DNA of 64,000 nucleotides from Prochlorococcus sp. MIT 0603 (GTDB taxonomy: Bacteria > Cyanobacteriota > Cyanobacteriia > PCC-6307 > Cyanobiaceae). The notes below the pieces were generated by a model. That model did no database searches. It saw only the letters and a program-made list of their open reading frames with translations, and was not told the DNA's origin. The stretch spans positions 124,001 through 188,000 of the forward strand of contig NZ_JNAW01000002.1 in assembly GCF_000760215.1 (NCBI RefSeq), in the 5' to 3' direction. This document shows, one piece after another, positions 17,362 through 26,921 of this stretch; within the stretch, counting starts at the first letter, position 1, and every line of letters starts with the position of its first letter. Both the position numbers and the translations under genes were made by a program.

Positions 17362-18522
17362 TTAACGAATTTTTCTCCCTAAAGCTTTATCAACAGCTTG
17401 CTGTTGATCTCGACGTGTAATCCAATGGTGATAAGTCCGTGTATGTATAGAAACTGAATGCCCCATCATTCTCGCTGAAACACTATCAGGGAGACCTATA
17501 TGAATTGTACGAATGGCCCAAGCATGTCTTAAGTCATAGGGAGTGATGGGAAGCTCATATCTTCGGAATTGTTCTGAAACTCTACGGCCTACATTTTGCA
17601 ATGTGGTTTTATTTAAATCTGTTTGGATCTTGGGTAGTGAATTTAAAGTGTCTGAAATTGAATTTAATTGAAAACGTTCTACCCATTCTGGATGAAATGG
17701 CCACACTTGATGTTCGCCTGTTTTTGTATTTGGGAAGACCCTTAATATTTTATCTCCATTATCTTTTAGGCAGGAAAGATCGCAAAAAAATACCTCATGA
17801 TTCCTAAGACCGTATGTAGCCATTAGCCCAAAAACTATTTTCCAGCTTGGATTTGGAATTAATTTATATGTTTCTTCTATAAGATTGTCACTTGGCAATT
17901 GCCTGAATTGTGCTTTATGTAAGCCATAACCATATGAAATCGACTTCCACTCCTCAGGGAGTTCAATTTTTAGATGTTTTGCAAGTGCTTTAAGCGTAGT
18001 TCCACATTGTTGCCTGCTACGACTATTTTCTGAATAACTTGAAAGAGTTTCTATTAAAAGCTTCTTGTCTAAGCCGAAACTATTCTTATTGGCTATAAGT
18101 TTCAGTCTTCGAAGATAAGGTAAATAGGCGCCTTCCCAATTAGTTTTATTGCTGGATTTTGACTTAGCTCTACTTTGATTATTAAAGAAATTATCTTTGA
18201 ATTCTTCTATGGCTTTGTCTAGTTCTAAAGAATGATTTGTAGAAGAATTCTTTGAATTCTTTTGGGCCCAGTTCTTCCAATCAAATTGGTTGTGTTGGAT
18301 TTGTAAATCAATAAAATTAAGTGTTTTCTCCGCTTGCTCAAGCCCATTAATGCTTGTATTCAATCCCAAACTTATTCTTTGATCCTTTTTTTGACTAGGG
18401 TCTTTAGGGCAAGGCAGTGGGCCTCTTAGACCAAGTCGATTACCACGTTGTTCAATTCGAAGCTTTATCCCTTTAGAGGCAATCTTTTGATTGACATTCA
18501 AAAGCTCACTTTTAAAGTTCAT
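17362..18522 (-). CDS. Tyrosine recombinase (phage-integrase family), chromosomal
   Basis: The 386-residue protein has a SAM-like N-terminal half (about 110-190) and a catalytic domain. Visible active-site residues are Arg in TYGLRNHEV, Lys in PNTKTGEH, then YDLRHAW, RMMGHS and the tyrosine nucleophile in RTYHHWI. The first position of the usual H-x-x-R box is tyrosine instead of histidine. No phage genes, tRNA or att-like repeats flank it, and it sits between cobO and hemH. It therefore looks like a resident gene, perhaps for dimer resolution, rather than an active integrase of an island. The AT-rich codon use is like its neighbours. Confidence 0.85.
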   Translation of the reverse strand: MNFKSELLNVNQKIASKGIKLRIEQRGNRLGLRGPLPCPKDPSQKKDQRISLGLNTSINGLEQAEKTLNFIDLQIQHNQFDWKNWAQKNSKNSSTNHSLELDKAIEEFKDNFFNNQSRAKSKSSNKTNWEGAYLPYLRRLKLIANKNSFGLDKKLLIETLSSYSENSRSRQQCGTTLKALAKHLKIELPEEWKSISYGYGLHKAQFRQLPSDNLIEETYKLIPNPSWKIVFGLMATYGLRNHEVFFCDLSCLKDNGDKILRVFPNTKTGEHQVWPFHPEWVERFQLNSISDTLNSLPKIQTDLNKTTLQNVGRRVSEQFRRYELPITPYDLRHAWAIRTIHIGLPDSVSARMMGHSVSIHTRTYHHWITRRDQQQAVDKALGRKIR

Positions 18523-18592
18523 TTGTTTAAATGGTTACACATACATTGACGTCGTTCCGCGTTAAGCTCAACCCCTAAAGTGAAGGTTTTTA

Positions 18593-19768
18593 ATGACTCG
18601 TGTTGGCGTCCTTTTAATGAACCTAGGGGGACCTGAAAGAATTAAAGATGTTGGCCCTTTCTTGTATAACCTTTTTTCAGACCCTGAGATCATTAGATTG
18701 CCTATTCCATTATTCCAAAAGCCTTTGGCTTGGTTTATAAGCACACAGAGAAGTTCAAAGTCGCAAAAGGCTTATCAGGCAATAGGGGGTGGATCACCAT
18801 TGAGAAGAATTACTGAACAACAAGCTAGGGAATTGCAGAGTGAATTGCGTAAAAGAGGAATTGATGCGACTAGTTATGTTGCTATGCGCTATTGGCACCC
18901 TTTTACTGAATCAGCAGTTGCTGATATAAAAGCAGATAATATTAGTGAGGTTGTTGTACTCCCCCTTTATCCTCACTTCTCAATTAGTACAAGTGGATCA
19001 AGCTTTAGAGAACTAAGACGTTTAAGCGAGGTTGATAAGGACTTTCAGAAGCTTTCTATAAGGTGTATTCGCAGTTGGTTTGACAATCCTGGATATATAG
19101 CTGCTATGGCTAAATTAATTGAAAAAGAAGTTCTTGCATGCTTGTCACCTGAAAAAGCCCATATTTGTTTTACAGCCCACGGTGTCCCTAAAAGTTATGT
19201 TGAGGAGGCAGGAGATCCTTATAAAGATGAGATAGAAAATTGTTCTTTATTAATTATTGACAGAATCGAAACATCTCTTGGATTCAGTAATTCTTATACT
19301 CTTTCTTACCAGAGCAGAGTTGGACCTGAAGAATGGCTACAGCCTTATACAGAAGATGTATTGCAAAAGCTGGGTTCTGAAGGAATTAAAGAACTAGTTG
19401 TTGTTCCAATAAGCTTTGTTAGTGAACATATAGAAACTCTACAAGAAATTGATATTGAGTATAGAGAAATTGCAATTAAGAATGGAATAAGTAATTTTCG
19501 TAGAGTTAAGGCTTTAGACACAAACCCTTTATTTATTAATGGGCTTGCAGACTTAGTTAGCACTTGTTTGAAAGGGAATAATATAACTCTTGAAGAGGCA
19601 GCAAGATTACCCGAGAAAGTTAAGCTTTATCCTCAAGAAAAATGGCAGTGGGGATGGAATAATAGTGCAGAAGTTTGGAATGGAAGAGTTGCAATGTTTG
19701 TATTCATTATTTGTTTCATAGAACTCGTTATTGGGAATGGACCATTGCATTATGTGGGGCTTCTTTAA
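18593..19768 (+). CDS. hemH: Ferrochelatase with C-terminal chlorophyll-binding-like helix
   Basis: Ferrochelatase inserts Fe2+ into protoporphyrin IX, the heme branch point opposite chlorophyll. The 391 residues include [10 protein letters not shown], the metal-site region AHGVPKSYV (about 199), [13 protein letters not shown] and [16 protein letters not shown]. After residue 340 a linker leads to a membrane helix with the motif [20 protein letters not shown]. This is the Hlip/CAB-type segment found fused to cyanobacterial and plastid ferrochelatases, which links the enzyme to the thylakoid membrane and may bind chlorophyll. It is divergent from the recombinase gene. Confidence 0.96.
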   Translation: MTRVGVLLMNLGGPERIKDVGPFLYNLFSDPEIIRLPIPLFQKPLAWFISTQRSSKSQKAYQAIGGGSPLRRITEQQARELQSELRKRGIDATSYVAMRYWHPFTESAVADIKADNISEVVVLPLYPHFSISTSGSSFRELRRLSEVDKDFQKLSIRCIRSWFDNPGYIAAMAKLIEKEVLACLSPEKAHICFTAHGVPKSYVEEAGDPYKDEIENCSLLIIDRIETSLGFSNSYTLSYQSRVGPEEWLQPYTEDVLQKLGSEGIKELVVVPISFVSEHIETLQEIDIEYREIAIKNGISNFRRVKALDTNPLFINGLADLVSTCLKGNNITLEEAARLPEKVKLYPQEKWQWGWNNSAEVWNGRVAMFVFIICFIELVIGNGPLHYVGLL

Positions 19769-19903
19769 GACAAGGATTTTAGATACTTAATAATAAAATT
19801 AATCTGCAATTGCAATTTAGTGTTTTTTCTCCTTATATTTTGTTTATAGGCAAAATAACCATTACCCATATAACATTTATATAGGAGTAAATATTTTTCT
19901 GCC

Positions 19904-21676
19904 GTGCCCGTATCGTCTTTTTCTTTAGGCCTTGGTGAATCAACGAGCCAGAAGCAAATGCAGATATTAGGATCAGATGCCCTGATGGACTCTCTTCGGA
20001 GACATGGAGTTGATACTATTTTCGGCTATCCCGGAGGAGCTATTCTCCCCATATATGATGCAGTTTATAAGGCCGAAAAAGAAGGTTGGTTAAAACATAT
20101 CCTTGTTAGGCATGAGCAAGGTGGTGCACATGCTGCCGATGGATTTGCTAGGGCAACAGGTAAGGTTGGGGTTTGCTTTGGTACGTCTGGACCAGGAGCA
20201 ACAAATCTTGTTACAGGGATTGCTACTGCTCAGATGGATTCGGTCCCATTGGTTGTAATTACTGGACAGGTTCCAAGGGCTGCAATTGGCACAGATGCTT
20301 TTCAAGAAACAGATATTTTTGGCATTACCCTCCCAATTGTTAAACATTCTTGGGTAGTAAGAAAACCTTCTGAAATCGCATCGGTTATAGCACAAGCTTT
20401 CTTTATAGCGGCCTCTGGCCGCCCAGGCCCTGTTTTAGTTGATATACCAAAAGATGTAGGCCAGGAGACTTTTGATTATGAACCTGTTCAGCCTGGATCT
20501 GTAATACCTGCTGGCTTTAAGTCGCCACCAAATCCTGATCTTAAATCGATAGCAAAAGCACTGGATTTAATTGAAAAAGCGCAACGACCTCTTTTGTATG
20601 TAGGAGGCGGGGTGATTTCGGCTAGTGCTCATGATGATCTTGCTGCTATAGCAAAACGTTATCACTTGCCTGTTACAACAACATTAATGGGAAAAGGTGC
20701 TTTTGATGAACGAGACCCACTCTCAGTTGGCATGTTGGGAATGCATGGTACTGCATATGCAAATTTTGCAGTGACTGATTGCGATTTATTAGTTGCAATA
20801 GGCGCTCGTTTTGATGACAGGGTCACAGGCAAACTTGATACATTTGCTTCTAAGGCTAAGGTTATTCATTTTGAGGTGGACCCAGCAGAAATAAATAAGA
20901 ATAGAATTGCTGATGTAGCTGTCCTTGGTGATTTAAGTGCAAGTCTTTCGAAGTTATTAGAGTTAAGCAATCAAAGAAAAATTCTTCCGAATACTGATAA
21001 GTGGTTGGCAAAAATAGAAGAATGGAAGACTAATTATCCACTTGTTATACCTTTGAAAGAAGGTGAAATATATCCTCAAGAAGTGTTGTTGGCGTTAAGA
21101 GATTTGGCGCCGAATGCATACATAACAACTGATGTAGGTCAGCACCAAATGTGGTCTGCTCAATATTTAAGAAATGGACCAAGGCAATGGATTAGCAGTG
21201 CGGGATTAGGAACAATGGGTTTTGGTGTGCCTGCAGCATTAGGGGTCCAAATCGCATTGCCAGAAGAGAAGGTGATTTGTATTGCTGGTGATGCAAGTAT
21301 CCTTATGAATATTCAAGAATTAAGTACAATTTCGCAATATCAACTAAACACAAAAATCATCATTATTAATAATCATTGGCAAGGTATGGTTCGCCAGTGG
21401 CAAGAAAGCTTTTATGACGAACGTTATTCAGCAACGAATATGCTAACTGGAGAACCTGACTTTGTTGCTCTTGCAAATGCTTTTGGTGTTGGTGGCATAT
21501 TAATTAAAGATCGGAATATGTTAAAAACTAAGTTAAAGGAAGCATTGGATCATCCTGGAGCAATGCTAATTGATGTGCATGTTCGTAGAGATGAGAATTG
21601 TTACCCCATGGTTCCACCTGGTAAAAGTAATGCTGAGATGGTCGGATTGCCAAATGTTTTAGACCCAGATTCTTAA
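19904..21676 (+). CDS. ilvB: Acetolactate synthase large subunit
   Basis: AHAS condenses pyruvate molecules with thiamine diphosphate in valine, leucine and isoleucine synthesis. The 590 residues carry the catalytic glutamate in VRHEQGGAHAADGFARATG, the FAD region (GMLGMHGTAYAN), and the ThDP/Mg box beginning GDASILMNIQEL near residue 465. GTG at 19904 is used as start; an ATG at 19958 is an alternative that would drop 18 residues. No attenuator peptide rich in branched-chain residues is apparent upstream. Confidence 0.95.
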   Translation: MPVSSFSLGLGESTSQKQMQILGSDALMDSLRRHGVDTIFGYPGGAILPIYDAVYKAEKEGWLKHILVRHEQGGAHAADGFARATGKVGVCFGTSGPGATNLVTGIATAQMDSVPLVVITGQVPRAAIGTDAFQETDIFGITLPIVKHSWVVRKPSEIASVIAQAFFIAASGRPGPVLVDIPKDVGQETFDYEPVQPGSVIPAGFKSPPNPDLKSIAKALDLIEKAQRPLLYVGGGVISASAHDDLAAIAKRYHLPVTTTLMGKGAFDERDPLSVGMLGMHGTAYANFAVTDCDLLVAIGARFDDRVTGKLDTFASKAKVIHFEVDPAEINKNRIADVAVLGDLSASLSKLLELSNQRKILPNTDKWLAKIEEWKTNYPLVIPLKEGEIYPQEVLLALRDLAPNAYITTDVGQHQMWSAQYLRNGPRQWISSAGLGTMGFGVPAALGVQIALPEEKVICIAGDASILMNIQELSTISQYQLNTKIIIINNHWQGMVRQWQESFYDERYSATNMLTGEPDFVALANAFGVGGILIKDRNMLKTKLKEALDHPGAMLIDVHVRRDENCYPMVPPGKSNAEMVGLPNVLDPDS

Positions 21677-21708
21677 TAATTAATTGATCATGCTTTTTTT
21701 TAACTCTC

Positions 21709-22068
21709 ATGATTCTTGTTAATAAACATATAACTATTCCAATAGTTATTATTACCATTTTTATTTTTCTTGTTCCTCTAAATGTTTTTTCTGCTGAGGT
21801 TTTGCAAGTGAAAAGTGCTTCTGTTATTCGAATTGGTGACAATAATAGAGACTATAAAGTAAAAATCGCTTGCCTAGATGTTGACCCCTTAAAAGAAAAA
21901 GAGGCTCTTGAATGGTTGAAGATGGAATTGCCAAGAAAATCAAAGGTAAACCTTTTGCCTAAAGGTTCTGAAGATGGTGTTTTAGTGGCTAAAGTTATCA
22001 ATCTTAATTCAGAGAAAGATTTGGCAAACTCAATGAAAGAATTGGGGCTTGCTAAGCTTTATTGCTAA
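21709..22068 (+). CDS. Small secreted protein with a nuclease (SNase-like) fold, likely degenerate
   Basis: The protein has 119 residues with a hydrophobic signal segment at about 8-28 (ITIPIVIITIFIFLVPL) ending near FSAE. The mature part, VLQVKSASVIRIGDNNRDYKV then KIACLDVDP and finally ELGLAKLYC, follows the strand order of staphylococcal nuclease-like domains. The active-site arginine and glutamate of that fold are not conserved (K and D/P occur instead), so nuclease activity is doubtful. It follows ilvB by 32 bp. The family call is tentative. Confidence 0.6.
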   Translation: MILVNKHITIPIVIITIFIFLVPLNVFSAEVLQVKSASVIRIGDNNRDYKVKIACLDVDPLKEKEALEWLKMELPRKSKVNLLPKGSEDGVLVAKVINLNSEKDLANSMKELGLAKLYC

Positions 22069-22118
22069 GTAGATTTTGATAAGAAAAAGTCGAATACTCA
22101 AGAATAAAATAAACCTTT

Positions 22119-22901
22119 TTATATTCTTTTTGAGACTATAAAACTCCATTGCCTGTTTTTAGTTTGATTCCTACGCCAGGAGTTGAATAGATTAGAATTT
22201 GCATAAGTACATTCTGAATTTAAACAAATTTTCTTGCTGCTTATCCCTTCTAGAAGTAATTGTCTTTTTGCTGCCTTTCTAATGTCAAGAAAAGGTATGG
22301 AGTTGTTAATGCTAATACAATCTTTGAATGAAAATAAATCTATATTATGGTTATATCTTGTGTTCGCATTAATACTTATGAGGAATGCATTAACTATATC
22401 TTCATTTACTGGATAATGAATTCCACTTATGGATGGCCCAAGAGCAAAAATAAGGTCGGCTCTTTGGCATCCGCAAAATTCTAGTTTTTCCAGTGTTTTT
22501 TTTATTATATTGAGAGTTAACCCTTTCCAACCAGAATGTATTGCAGCGACAAAGCCTTTTTTTGTATCCGCTAATAAGATAGGTATACAATCAGCTGTAT
22601 ATAGCCATAAACTTTGATCGGACTTGTTACTTATTATGCTGTCTGCGCTTGCTTTTTTTTTGTTAGATGCGTCGGACGCAATAATTACTTTTTCTCCATG
22701 TACTTGGTTCAAAAGATGAATTTTCATATCGCTATTGAATAGTTTTGATAAACCCTTTGGTGTCTTATTAGAATTTATCTTCGTAAAGAATGCATGGATA
22801 AAACCATTCTTTAATAATAATTTTGATTGAATATAAATACACCCATTTCTCTTCATATACCTCCAGCTTTGATCCTCATGTAGGGTTATATTGGAATCCA
22901 A
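22119..22901 (-). CDS. YfiH/YlmD (PgeF) laccase-domain protein
   Basis: The 260-residue cytosolic protein has the conserved metal/active-site trio: QVHGEKV (about residue 59), YTADCIPIL (about 101) and AAIHSGWKG (about 118). The family has been reported as purine nucleoside phosphorylase/adenosine deaminase-like enzymes and as peptidoglycan-editing factors. Which role applies here is unknown. It is located downstream of tab2 on the same strand with a 23-bp gap. Confidence 0.9.
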   Translation of the reverse strand: MDSNITLHEDQSWRYMKRNGCIYIQSKLLLKNGFIHAFFTKINSNKTPKGLSKLFNSDMKIHLLNQVHGEKVIIASDASNKKKASADSIISNKSDQSLWLYTADCIPILLADTKKGFVAAIHSGWKGLTLNIIKKTLEKLEFCGCQRADLIFALGPSISGIHYPVNEDIVNAFLISINANTRYNHNIDLFSFKDCISINNSIPFLDIRKAAKRQLLLEGISSKKICLNSECTYANSNLFNSWRRNQTKNRQWSFIVSKRI

Positions 22902-22924
22902 TTTTGGTTGTTAAATTATATAAA

Positions 22925-23824
22925 TTAGATGAAATTTATATCTTTTAACATCCAAAAACCAGTGAATTTTTCCTCTTCAGGTGAGGTTTGAATGGATATA
23001 AATTGAATTCCATCAGCATTTTCTCTTGCTTCAATTAAATTCAGCTTGACTTTTTCAGAATATTCTTTATTCATATCTGTAACTAGCCATCTTTCTTCTT
23101 GACCTGCTTCTAAGATTAATTGGTTGTTTTCAACTAAAAGTTTAACTGGCTCAACTCCACTTAACCAAGCTGACAAAGCAAGAGCTCTAGTCTTGCTAAA
23201 TAATCGGAGGCCAGGTACTGAGCAATTTTCGTTAATAGATTCTTTTATATGAAGTAGTGAATAGAATTCCATTGGCCATTCTTTTGCTTCGCGTAAATTA
23301 GCTATCGAAAGGGACGAAAAGCTCCAAGCATCTCCTCTAAGTGCCTCAGGCAAAGGTTCAGGTTGGTTAATTATTATGTTGGGATTAGGAGCTATTGGCC
23401 CTGAAATATAGCCTTCTTCATTGGGGTATAGGTTTTTTTCTCTTTGTTCAATCCATTCATAAAGTGCAAAAGTTCTTCGACTATCAACAACTTCTATTCC
23501 AACTTTTTCGGAAGCTTTCTTTATCATTGTTCTCATAGATGAACGCCAACAGCGCAATCTCTTTGGGCAATCCCACCCTTGCTCCTGAGCTTCTTTTAAT
23601 GCCTCTTCTAATGATTGACTTAGCCATAATGAATTGACTTCATTTGCAGGGCACCTTTTTTCCCAGCGAAAAGTTTTAGCTCCAGAGAAATCTTCAGTAC
23701 TTGAAATTAATAGTTCCCACCTTTTCTTTCCATCAGTTTCTATTATCGGGCGAGAATAGAAGTCCAGTTCCCAATCACTCCTTTTCAACTGTTTTTGTTC
23801 TGGTTCTGATGAGGTTGGTATCAT
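22925..23824 (-). CDS. Tab2/Atab2-family RNA-binding protein
   Basis: The 299-residue protein opens with DWELDFYSRPIIETDGKKRWELLI, the diagnostic start of the Tab2 family, and has a conserved CPKRLRCWRSSMRTMIKKA block (about 91-110) and an internal ALYEWIEQRE segment. In algae and plants, Tab2/Atab2 is needed for translation of the photosystem I subunit PsaB. A similar photosystem-translation role is likely here but inferred. The ATG overlaps the stop of the S1-domain gene by 4 bases, so the two are translationally coupled. Confidence 0.9.
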   Translation of the reverse strand: MIPTSSEPEQKQLKRSDWELDFYSRPIIETDGKKRWELLISSTEDFSGAKTFRWEKRCPANEVNSLWLSQSLEEALKEAQEQGWDCPKRLRCWRSSMRTMIKKASEKVGIEVVDSRRTFALYEWIEQREKNLYPNEEGYISGPIAPNPNIIINQPEPLPEALRGDAWSFSSLSIANLREAKEWPMEFYSLLHIKESINENCSVPGLRLFSKTRALALSAWLSGVEPVKLLVENNQLILEAGQEERWLVTDMNKEYSEKVKLNLIEARENADGIQFISIQTSPEEEKFTGFWMLKDINFI

Positions 23825-25080
23825 TTTTCTTGCTCTTCTTTTGTGCTAAGGACGCTTAGCGCTTTCTTTGCTCGCTCCTCTGCTTCAGCTAATACTTTGT
23901 CTTTATCTACAAGAAGTTCGCCTGGAAGACCTTCTAAAAGGGCTGTGTTTAAACCAATCCTTCCTCTACCAGGGTCAAGTTCTGTTATAAGTGCTTTGAC
24001 ATTGTCACCTAGATTAAAAACTTCTTTAAGAGATCTAAGGCTTCCATTAGTAATCATTGATTGATGTAAAAGACCGCTAATCCCATCTAGTTCAACAAAG
24101 AAACCGTATGGTTTAACTGCAACAACTTTCCCCTCTACAAGCTGACCTATTTTAAGTTGTGCAAATTTAGCTGCAGTTGCAGCTTTCTTTTCCGACAGGA
24201 TAAGTTTGCGATTGTCTGGATTAACTTCAATAAATGCAACTCCAGTTTGTTTGCCTACAAGAGATTCATGATTTTCTCCTGAATTCAATTGTGAGCGAGG
24301 AATAAAGCCACGAAGACCTTCAAGATCACAAGTTACTCCTCCTCTATTGAATCCATTTATTTTTACCTCAACTACTTTCCCCTCTTTTGCTAGTTCAAGA
24401 GCTTTATCCCAGCTTTTGCGAAGTGCTAAGGCTCTGCAACTAATGGTTACCATCCCATCAGCATTTTGCTCTCGTGTTACAAGTACTTCTACTCCTAAGC
24501 CTTTTGGAAATCGCTCTTTGAGATTTGTTATTACACCAAGGCCACATTCGTTTTTAGGCATAAAGCCAGGAGCTTTCCCTCCAATATCTACATAGACACC
24601 ATCACTCTCCACCCCAATTACTGACCCTTTAGCGATTTCACCAGTATTGCCAATAGGCTCATTTTCTTCTAGTGCAGCAAGAAATGCTCCTTCATCAAAA
24701 TCAAAATCATCAACACTTCTTTCTGTAAAATCGCCTGAAGTGAAATTTCCTGAAGATGCCTTGTCTTGATTGGGAAGATTTTCTTTGTTTAGAAGATCTT
24801 CCATAGTTACTTCTTTGTCTTGTTCATCTATAAATTCCTTTTGAGATTTTTTATTAGCAGTTTCTGAAGGTCTTAAAAGGATGTTTTCGCTCTTTGGATT
24901 TAATCCGTGCTCTTCTTGTTGTTTGTTATCACTTTTAATTTGTTTGGTATCGTCAAGCTCATCAAAGGCTGTAGGCTCTTTTTTGCGACTGATATGCATT
25001 ACCTGTAAAGGCTTTCGCATACTGTCCTGCTGCCTTGGAGGATTGGGTCTTTTGGGTTGTGGGCTTCCTGATCCGGCCAT
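23821..25080 (-). CDS. rps1b: S1-domain RNA-binding protein (ribosomal protein S1 homologue B)
   Basis: The 419-residue protein has a low-complexity acidic N-terminal region (1-145) followed by three S1 domains at about 150-220, 235-305 and 315-390. Examples are GSVIGVESDGVYVDIGGKAPG, VVEVKINGFNRGGVTCDLEG and VEGKVVAVKPYGFFVELDG. Cyanobacteria carry two or more S1 paralogues; this shape fits the second copy that has been described as an RNA-binding S1 homologue. The C-terminus ends in a charged helix. It is coupled to tab2, suggesting a shared role in translation of photosynthesis mRNAs. Confidence 0.88.
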   Translation of the reverse strand: MAGSGSPQPKRPNPPRQQDSMRKPLQVMHISRKKEPTAFDELDDTKQIKSDNKQQEEHGLNPKSENILLRPSETANKKSQKEFIDEQDKEVTMEDLLNKENLPNQDKASSGNFTSGDFTERSVDDFDFDEGAFLAALEENEPIGNTGEIAKGSVIGVESDGVYVDIGGKAPGFMPKNECGLGVITNLKERFPKGLGVEVLVTREQNADGMVTISCRALALRKSWDKALELAKEGKVVEVKINGFNRGGVTCDLEGLRGFIPRSQLNSGENHESLVGKQTGVAFIEVNPDNRKLILSEKKAATAAKFAQLKIGQLVEGKVVAVKPYGFFVELDGISGLLHQSMITNGSLRSLKEVFNLGDNVKALITELDPGRGRIGLNTALLEGLPGELLVDKDKVLAEAEERAKKALSVLSTKEEQEK

Positions 25081-25143
25081 TTTGTGGGCCTAATGGGGTT
25101 GTTGATACACCATTCTTGCAGGAAAAGTTAAATTATTTCATGA

Positions 25144-25968
25144 TTGGAGACTATTTCTATCAGTTCTAAATTGCGTAACTTTGCTTACCTTAGTTGGCCA
25201 GATGCTTCTGAGGCAGCATTGAGAGAGGGCTCAACCCTTGTGTGGCCTTTCGGTGCATGTGAACAACATGGCCCGCATTTGCCTTTGATCACAGATGCTT
25301 TTTTTGCAAAAAGTATTTTGTTTGATGTTTTAAATCGCTTACCAAATGATTTGCCAATATGGTCTTTGCCTTCTCAAACTATTGGCTTTTCACCGGAGCA
25401 TCTAGCTTTTCCTGGGACTTTATCTCTTTCAGGTGATTTGATGATGAAAATGGTTAGTGAAATCGGGAGGCAGTTGGCAGGGATGGGATTCAAAAGACTT
25501 GTTTTTTTTAATGCTCATGGAGGACAAATTGGTCTTTTGCAGGCAATAGCAAGAGAATTAAGAGTTCAATGTCCTTCTATGGCCGTTTTGCCATGTTTTT
25601 TATGGAGTGGTATTGATTCTTTAAAGAATTTGATTCCAGATCGAGAAGTTGAACAAGGATTACATGCTGCTTTGGCTGAAACCAGCTTAATGCTTTCATT
25701 GAATTCTCATTTAGTGGGAGATGATAGGCCCTTTGATGGTGGTTTCAAAAAAACTGATGAAAAAACCACCCAAGTTCCTAAAGGGTGGAGTCTTGAAGGT
25801 TCAGCTCCATGTGCTTGGCTTACGCATGAGCTTAGTAAAACTGGTGTAATAGGAGATAGTAGAGGCGCTAGCTCTGATTTAGGCGATAAACTAAAGGATT
25901 TATTAGTAGACCATTGGGTGGAATTGTTCCTAAATCTAATGAATAGTAATTGGCCACCTTTGGATTAG
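25144..25968 (+). CDS. Creatininase-superfamily amidohydrolase
   Basis: The 274 residues show the metal-ligand pattern of creatininase-like enzymes: VWPFGACEQHGPHLPLITDA (Glu, His and Asp ligands, about 34-52), FFNAHGGQIG (about 120) and HAALAETSLML with a late glutamate. Family members hydrolyse cyclic amides such as creatinine or formamidopyrimidines. The cyanobacterial substrate is not known to me. The start is TTG at 25144, divergent from rps1b; an overlapping ATG at 25140 is in another frame and soon stops. Confidence 0.88.
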   Translation: METISISSKLRNFAYLSWPDASEAALREGSTLVWPFGACEQHGPHLPLITDAFFAKSILFDVLNRLPNDLPIWSLPSQTIGFSPEHLAFPGTLSLSGDLMMKMVSEIGRQLAGMGFKRLVFFNAHGGQIGLLQAIARELRVQCPSMAVLPCFLWSGIDSLKNLIPDREVEQGLHAALAETSLMLSLNSHLVGDDRPFDGGFKKTDEKTTQVPKGWSLEGSAPCAWLTHELSKTGVIGDSRGASSDLGDKLKDLLVDHWVELFLNLMNSNWPPLD

Positions 25969-26062
25969 AAAAATGATTAAATACAATAAATTATTTAATT
26001 AACTCACCAATTACTTGGTAATTCTGTAAAGTGCCGCTTATTGTGAATTATTGAATAGTCTC

Positions 26063-26773
26063 ATGCAGACCCTAGAAGCTACAAAGGTTAATGTTTCAGA
26101 AGAAAGTTTGCCTGATTTTTCTTCTGAAAAGTATAAAGACGCTTATAGCAGGATAAATGCAATAGTTATTGAAGGCGAAAAGGAGGCTCATGATAACTAT
26201 CTTGCGATAGGTACTCTTATCCCAGATAAGGCTGATGAGTTGAAGAAGCTAGCGATTATGGAGATGAAGCATATGAAGGGCTTTACTGCTTGTGGTAAAA
26301 ACCTTGGTGTACAAGCTGATATGCCTTTTGCTAAAGAGTTTTTTGAGCCTCTACACAGTAATTTCCAGAAAGCTTTTGATCAGGGTAATTTAACAACTTG
26401 CTTTCTTATCCAAGCCATTTTAATAGAGGCTTTTGCAATATCTGCTTATCACGTGTACATCAGAGTGGCGGACCCTTTTGCAAAAAAAATTACTGAAAAT
26501 GTTGTAAAGGATGAGTATTTACACTTGAATTATGGTCAGGAATGGTTGAAAGCTAATTTAAGCTCCTGCAAAGAGGACTTGATTAAAGCTAATAAGCAAA
26601 ATCTTCCACTTATCAAATCAATGCTTGATCAAGTTACAGATGACGCTAAATCGCTTGATATGGATAAAGAGGAGCTTATGGAAGAATTTATGATTGCCTA
26701 TCAAGACTCTCTAGTAGAGATTGGATTAGATTCCAGGGAAATAGCCCGAATGGCCTTAGCTGCTCTAGTTTGA
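26063..26773 (+). CDS. Aldehyde-deformylating oxygenase (alkane synthase)
   Basis: ADO converts fatty aldehydes to alkanes (mostly C15-C17 in cyanobacteria) plus formate, using a ferritin-like di-iron centre. The 236-residue protein has the ligands in VIEGEKEAHDNY (Glu37), IMEMKHMKG (Glu67, His70), ILIEAFAISAYH and VKDEYLHLNYG. I chose ATG 26063 because MQTLE is how I remember the characterised Prochlorococcus enzyme beginning; a TTG 12 bases earlier also fits the frame. It lies directly upstream of its partner AAR. Confidence 0.97.
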   Translation: MQTLEATKVNVSEESLPDFSSEKYKDAYSRINAIVIEGEKEAHDNYLAIGTLIPDKADELKKLAIMEMKHMKGFTACGKNLGVQADMPFAKEFFEPLHSNFQKAFDQGNLTTCFLIQAILIEAFAISAYHVYIRVADPFAKKITENVVKDEYLHLNYGQEWLKANLSSCKEDLIKANKQNLPLIKSMLDQVTDDAKSLDMDKEELMEEFMIAYQDSLVEIGLDSREIARMALAALV

Positions 26774-26921
26774 TTGATTTTTCCAATTAGCGTAAAAGCT
26801 TAATATATTTTTTTAGTATTTAAAAACTGCTATTTTTGATTCTTTTTGAACATCATGGTTTAGTCTGTGAGATCATCTTTAAATATTTATTTCCTTCCGG
26901 AATAAAGCTTTCTCTTAGGCA

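Noticed and set aside
17362-18522. A genomic island marked by the tyrosine recombinase
   Set aside because: Flanking genes (cobO, hemH) are core genes, with no att-like repeats, tRNA boundary, phage genes or change of base composition.
25981-26062. A short hairpin (ACCAA-TTAC-TTGGT) before ADO
   Set aside because: Only 5 bp with a 4-nt loop in AT-rich spacer and no T-run; not distinguishable from chance.
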